Below are positions 57,912-64,000 of a stretch of DNA of 64,000 nt, one piece after another. The position numbers were made by a program, and so were the translations under genes. Source of the DNA: Ciona savignyi (taxonomy: Eukaryota > Chordata > Ascidiacea > Phlebobranchia > Cionidae); assembly GCA_000149265.1 (NCBI GenBank), contig CH003046.1:1-64000 (forward strand). Direction: 5' to 3'. The notes under the pieces are model-generated. The model worked only from the letters and a program-made list of their open reading frames with translations. It was not told the origin of the DNA and did no database searches. The stretch's first letter is position 1; each line of letters starts with the position of its first letter.

Positions 57912-60900
57912 CTAGAGAGTGTCAACCACGTGTTTAACCATCACTATTTGTAAAACACATGTCGTATGTCATATATTCATGCTACAGGGTCCCTAACCAC
58001 AATTTGTATTTTATACACCGAGTATGTACTTTGTTTCTGCAAGCATAAACGCATGGGTCCCATAGTTATTAGACCGAACTTCTTTTCCATGTGTAGTTGA
58101 GAAAAGAATAAACCTCTTCTATTTACGAACATTTCACCACAAATGTTTTAAATTAAAGCTTGTTTCCAAGCGTGGTGGTAAAATAAAGCTAAATTTCCAA
58201 AATAGCCCAATTTCATGCTTTCAGGGAATTTCTATGGGATTAGTAAATAAGTTTCTGTTTTACATATGTGGGTCATGTTATGTAACAATTCTTAAAGTTT
58301 TATTTAGTTTTGTCGACTCCTTGTTGGATATGTCAGTGCGATATGGCATGTCTGTCACAATCACAATTCAAGAACATATTTTCGTTTTTAAGGGAATTAC
58401 CCTAAGTAAATGTTTTCTTTGTTTTAATTAATTGACTCAGAGTATTTAATGGTCTAACATTTCACCAAATCTGATTAAAATTAGAGCAGCCGTTGAAGCG
58501 CTATACCCCAAAAAGATAATTTATTAGAAAAAAACGTTTTGGTTTTTAACGTATAAGGGGAATTCCCCTGGATTCATTACCCAACATTATAGTTTCTGCA
58601 TATCTAGACCATGTTCTCTTACAAATGTCAAATTTCTTATTGCCATTCCATTAATTTTTCTGGTAGATGTCGGGGCGCCATGCCATGCATGTTGCTATCA
58701 TGATTTGAGGGAAAAATCTTATTTTTTAGGGTATTTCATTAGGTAATCTTTTTTATTTGTTTTAAGTGTTAAATCAGTCACTATTGCACTTACATTCTAC
58801 CAAATCTGATTAAAATTGAAGAATCTGTTTAAGCGCTATCCCGTAAAAAGCTATTTTTTCAGAAAAAATACCGCTTTGGTTGTTAAGGTCTCAGGGGAAT
58901 TTCCATAAATTCATCACCCACAATTTTGATTTCTGCATATCTAGACCATGTTGTCTAACAAATGTCAAATTTTATTTGCGATTCCATTACTTCTTTTGGT
59001 AAATGTCGGGGTGAAATGGCATGCTTGTCACAATCCTGATTTAGGAACAAAATCCTATTTTTTGGGGTATTTCCCAAGGGATTTTTTTTATTTTCTTTAG
59101 GTGTTAAATAAGTGACTAATTACTTACATTTCAACAATTTGATTTAAATTGGAGCAGCTGTTCAAGCGCTATGCCCGAAAAAGCTAAAAAAACTAGAAAG
59201 TGTCAATCACGTGTTTAACCACCACTATTTGTAAAACACATGTCGTATGCCATATATTCATGCTACAGGGTCCCTAACCACAATTTGTATTTTATACACT
59301 GAGTAGATACTTTGTTTCTGCAAGCATAAACGCATGGGTCCCATAGTTATCAGACCAAACTTTTTTCCATGTGTAGTTAAGAAAAGAATAAACGTCTTAA
59401 AGTTACGAACATTTCATCACAATTGTTTTAAATTAAAGCTTGTTTTCAAGCGTGGTGGTAAAATAAAGCTAAATTTCCAAAATAGCCCGATTTCATGGTT
59501 TCAGGGAATTCTCCTGGGTTTAGTAGATAAGTTTCTGTTTTACATATGTGGGTCATGTTATGTAACAATTCTTAAAGTTTTATTCTGATTTGTCTCCTTG
59601 TTGGATATGTCAGTCTCTCCTTGTTGGATATGTAGCGATATGGCATGCCTGTCACAATCATAATTCAAGAACATATTTTCGTTTTTAAGGGAATTACCCT
59701 AAGTAAATGTTTTCTTTCTTTTATTAAATTAACTCAGAGTGTTTAATGTTCTAAAATTTCACCAAATCTGATCAAAATTAGAGCAGCCGTTCAAGCGCTA
59801 TGCCCCAAACAGATAATTTATTACAAAAAAACGTTTTGGTTTAACGTCTCATGGGAATTCCCCCGGATTCATTACCCAAAATTATAGTTTCTGCATATCT
59901 AGACCATGTTATTTTACAAGTGTCAAATTTTTATTGCGATTCCATTACTCTTTCTGGTAGATGTTGGGGCGCCATGCCATGCATGTTGCTATCATGATTT
60001 GAGGAGAAAATCTTATTTTTTAAGGTATTTCATTATGTAATCTTTTTTTTTGTTTCAAGTGTTAAATCAGTGACTAATGCACTTCCATTCCACTAAATCT
60101 GATTAAAATTGGAGAATCTGCTCAAGCGCTATCCCGTAAAAAGCTATTTTTTAGAAAAAATCCCGTTTTGGTTTGTAAGGTTTCAGGAGAATTTCCCTAA
60201 ATTTATCACCCACAATTTTGATTTCTGCATATTCAGACCATGTGGTCTAACAAATGACGAAGTTTCATTGGGTTTCCATTATCCCTTTTGTTAGATACCG
60301 GAGCCACAATCCATGTCTGTCACAATCTTGATTTAGAAACATATCTTCATTTTTAGGGTATTTCCCTAGGTAAATATTTTGTTTCTTTTAATTGGTAACG
60401 CAGTGGATAACACGCTACTATTTTACCAAATCTGATCAAAATTGGAGCAGCCGTTCATGCGCTATGCCCCAAAAAAGCTAATTTTTTTGAAAAAAATACC
60501 GTTTTGGTTTTTCACCTCCCAGGGGAATTCCCCTAGGTATATTACCCAAAATTTTGGTTTCTGCTCATCTAGACCATGTGGTCTAACAAATGACAAAGTT
60601 TCATTGGGATTCCATTATCCCTTCTGATAGATGTCGGAGCCACAATCCATGCCTGTCACAATCTTGATTTAGAAACATATCTTCATTTTTAGGGTATTTC
60701 CCTAGGTAAATATTTTGTTTCTTTTAATTGGTAACGCAGTGGCTAACACGCTACTATTTTACCAAATCTGATCAAAATTGGAGCAGCCGTTCATGCGCTA
60801 TGCCCAAAAACACTAAATCATCTAGACCATGTGGTCTAACCAATGACTAAGTTTCATTGCGATTTCATTATCCTTTCTGGTAGATGTCGGAGCCACAAGC

Positions 60901-60960
60901 CATGCCTGTCAAGCGTTTGACGAAAAAAAAAAGAAAAAAAAAAACGGACAAAAACAATAT
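57912..60960. repeat. Satellite array 4 with tandem flanking repeats
   Basis: A 3-kb insertion relative to the paralogous junction at 2341. It contains flanking repeats at 57915-58075 and 59196-59350 and about seven satellite monomers. GATGTYGGGGC marks occur at about 58668, 59003, 59960, 60295, 60632 and 60890. The most regular spacings are 335, 335 and 337 bp. The stretches from 57915 and from 59196 repeat each other, so a repeat-plus-satellite block of about 1.28 kb was itself duplicated. Confidence 0.82.
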
Positions 60961-62309
60961 GTGTCCCATTTTTCCAAATGGGACCCATAATAACTGGTTA
61001 AACGTCTTCGACAGCAATCCGACCTGTAACATCTGTAAATCATAATATGGTTCCGATTTAATGTTTTTAAAATGTCTATGTTTACTATTGTGAGGTCAAT
61101 ATCGTAATAATGCATATAGTTTTATAATTCCGTGAACCTCGTGGTTTTCTTTTCTTTATTGTACTGATTCTTGTAATGACACGTATATTTGCACTGAATC
61201 TATAGACCTACGGGAAAACAGTCGGTAAGCGAATTGTTTATTAATAATTGTTAGGTGTATATTTATGTAATAATATTGTAATGGAAAATCGATCAACGCA
61301 TAACGTCCAGTCAATTAAGAAACCACCCATTAACCATAGTGAGATTTGGAGTGTGCGAGTCAGCGCGTTTAAACTGTTTCGCATGTTAAGGACTCGGGTG
61401 TAAGTAGGTCGCACCAGAAGGAGGCTTAACACGACTAATAGGTTAGACCGTATGAGTTGGCAATAGCTTACTGCAATGTAAAACAGAATAAGTGCGTGAT
61501 TGATGTCAACATTTAATAACAATTATTTTAAAGAAAACGGTTGATTTATTTTTTCGTATTTGAAAAGGCTTGTGGGTTAGTGCGACACCGTTAAAACGCT
61601 ATGCAGTTTAAAAGGAGAGAATCGGTATCCAAAAAGGAAAAAAAGAATTTGTCGTCAACGGACTGGCGTCGCTAACAAACAGCTTCTACCTCGATATGTA
61701 TATTTGTTTAGCTGTTTTATATAATGGTAATATGACTTTATTTACTTGTGTATTTTTCTTTGGGTGATTTTCCGTGGTAACAAGAAGGTTTTACTAAATA
61801 ACGTATTTAGGCATACTTAACTTTTTTGGCATTTGATTTTCTGGAGCTGATTGCCTAAATTTGAATTAGTTATGTATTCTGCACTTTGGCTTTTATGTTT
61901 ACGTTCATGTGCAAAAGTAACTTCGCCATATGGACTGTAAAACCTGAATTTACAACTTAAGAGTGTCAAACACCTGCTTTATCACCATTGTTTGCAAAAA
62001 CATCTTGTTTTCTACGTTTGCGCAAGCAGGTCCCACGATATATTTTATAAACCGAGTATGCCGTTTGTTTCTGCTGGCAAAAACGGATTGGTTTGTGGGT
62101 AACCAAACTTCTTTTCGATGTTTATCTCCGCCCTCCTTGAAACTCTTCAAAAGTAAATATCATTGCGGTTAACCATTAACGTAGAATTGCTAACTTTGTC
62201 GAATAAAACAGATGATTTGTGCATAAACAGATAACTGTGCATAAACACGTAGCTCGTCTACACGTCTCTTGTTGACTTAATCGAGCATCTTTAGCAACAA
62301 AAGGAAAGA
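60961..62309. other. 5' flank of gene I
   Basis: Matches 2342-3693. Upstream repeat variant 61960-62110. The TATA position reads GCATAAAC and a local duplication TGCATAAACA..TGCATAAACA lies at 62220-62246, so the core promoter differs from A and H. Confidence 0.6.
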
Positions 62310-63314
62310 ATGAAGGTAATTTATGCCGGTTATGCCAAAACTGGTACTAAAACTATGACAGCAGTGTTCCAAGAGTTTGGGTACAATACATACGACTGGC
62401 TCGAAAACTCTTGGTACCTGGGAAAGGAATGGCGCAAGCTTATTAAATATGGAGGAACAGCTGAGGACTTTAAGAGAATGTATAAAGGCGTTGATGCAGT
62501 CCTCGATAGTCCCTGTTATCTCTTTTGGGAGGAAATCTTAAAGGCTTACCCAGATGCCAAAGTAAGATCAGCATTTACGACACGTCTTCAAATAGGACAC
62601 GATTTATAATTGCACTGCGTACAGATTGTGATTTCTATTCGAGATGAGGATTCTTGGTACCGAAGCGCCCTATCTCAAATGACCTCAATTGATTCTGATC
62701 CTTTGTATATACTGATGCAAGTTTTGTCGTATTCTGGATGGCAATATTTTCGATTCGCAGAGTCTGCCAGTATGTAGCCTGCGTTTATATGTGGTACTCA
62801 GTTTAATTCGATACGGGACTAATTAGCGTGCTTTCCCTGTTTTTTTTATAGTGCAAGTAGTGACATCTTCACGCCGACGGTGGCCTTGGTCCACAATTGA
62901 CAGAAACGAGCTTGTGATGAAACGTTTATATAGAACCCACAACGCAAACATCCTTCTTGTAAGTATGCAAACATACATTACGTTTGCGCTTATAACACTA
63001 TACAAGATTTACTACAGAATGCACCAAAGGACAGGCTGCTTGTGTACAACTTCAAAGACGGATGGGCTCCACTGTGCGAATTTCTTGGCGAAGAGATTCC
63101 TGATAAACCGTTTCCTCACGCAAATGCGCGTGCTTCCATTATAAGGAATTACATGGAAAACCATCCTATCATGATTAGAATGATGAGAGAAATGAAGTTT
63201 TCCCTTGGAGTGTTGGGTTTGCTTGGCGCCTACGGCGGGTACACAATTTACAAAAATCCAAGTTTTTTAAAAGGTTGGATGAACTCGGCAACATTGTGGT
63301 TAAAAACTTGGTAG
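62310..63314 (+). CDS. Sulfotransferase, gene I (intact, 4 exons)
   Basis: Exons 62310-62561, 62625-62769, 62852-62958 and 63018-63314, in frame, 266 residues. The PAPS-binding loops, DSPCYLFWEE, WAPLCEFLGEEIPDKPFPHAN and the membrane helix are intact. Small differences include IIRNYMENHP for the usual IIRDYMESHP and LWLKTW at the end. Intron 2 is shorter (82 bp) than in A and H because of a deletion before the acceptor TTTTTTTATAG. The upstream DNA is paralogous to that of A, while the protein groups with the TMTAVF subtype, suggesting exchange between units. Confidence 0.82.
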
Positions 63315-64000
63315 ATGTTTACATTAATGTTGTTGAATCATTTAGGGTAAGCAGACGTCAGCGACGTTTAATAAAATACGAACCATTCTTGGCAATTATC
63401 CTTGTGTCCACAAAGTCCATTCTAACTGATATTACAAAAGATCGGATGTGTAATTAAGCAAAGCGCAGACGCAGTAAAAATGCATCTAGTTACTTTGAAA
63501 TTCTATGTTTAACTAAGAACCGATCTTGTTATCCATGTTCATTACACAATACATGTTATTGTCCAAATGGAAATCACTTATTTTTATAATAATCAAGGCT
63601 TAAATTGTTATAGTGGTTAATATATTATTCTCCAAATACGCTTTGGTATGTCCTTTGGATGCGCCTAATACAGCAGACGTGTATAGCATATCAGTACTTC
63701 TAGTAACATGTTATTTCACTTTAACGTTAAGATATTACCGAAAGTTCGCGGTTTTGTAAAATATTTTACACAGTAGACTTTTATACTACACAATGAAAGG
63801 TAATATTAAAAGACACGACACAAATTAAATAAACTGATACATCTCAACGGTCTCTTCAAAACCTTTTTTAACCTTTCGGTTGAAAGTCGTCGCACTACAC
63901 CACCAGACGAATCGGAAGAATTTTACTTGGAGAATCCGAAATTAATTTCAGTTTATCCTTGTTGAGGTTTCATTTCTCCCATATAACAGCAAGGTCTTAA
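63315..64000. other. 3' flank of gene I, SINE head
   Basis: Standard unit 3' flank to about 63520, then AT-rich sequence without a gene. 63869-63917 is a reversed tRNA-like SINE head (AACCTTTCGGTTGAAAGTCG ... CCAGACGAATCGG). Confidence 0.5.

Overview
The window looks like AT-rich nuclear DNA from a compact metazoan genome. A tunicate close to Ciona is the best guess. The reasons are very short introns (53-63 bp, one class about 124 bp), many lineage-expanded single-domain sulfotransferases, tRNA-derived SINEs, and BEL/Pao, hAT and THAP-type transposons. No rRNA, CRISPR or bacterial operon structure is present. The organism assignment is inference.

The backbone is a tandem array of nine copies of one four-exon gene (A to I) encoding a roughly 266-residue Sulfotransfer_4-type sulfotransferase with a C-terminal membrane helix. 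Order and strand are A(+) 3.7-4.7 kb; B(-) 8.5-9.6; C(-) 18.4-18.9; D(-) 23.3-24.3; E(-) 41.8-42.8; F(-) 49.4-50.4; G(-) 53.2-54.2; H(+) 55.2-56.3; I(+) 62.3-63.3. A, D, G, H and I are open across all exons, and A has a changed C-terminus. B has a 1-nt insertion, C a nonsense codon plus loss of exons 3-4, E two indels, and F a nonsense codon. A tenth copy survives only as an exon-4/5'UTR scar at 10.55 kb and 25.3 kb.

The minus-strand part is a higher-order repeat. B + peptide gene + C (about 7-22 kb) corresponds to D + peptide gene + E (about 22.6-47.9 kb), then F + G, where a THAP/fold-back element sits in place of the peptide segment. The peptide gene (minus, 14384-14539 and 36283-36438) encodes a 51-residue secreted, arginine-rich peptide that I do not recognise. 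Its two copies differ by four substitutions, all amino-acid changing.

Mobile DNA fills the rest. There is a nearly complete, young BEL/Pao element (25590-32356, 5-bp target duplication, three LTR differences), Ty3/Gypsy pieces including a solo LTR, a hAT transposase pseudogene (232-1382), two clear non-autonomous hAT elements (one nested), and a 2.2-kb element with 515-bp inverted arms and a THAP domain. There are also tRNA-derived SINEs, arrays of a roughly 335-bp satellite carrying a GGGAATTCCC palindrome, a 23-bp and a 20-bp minisatellite, and a 150-200-bp repeat beside most gene units. Three N runs (11422-11521, 34009-34332, 48138-48237) are assembly gaps.
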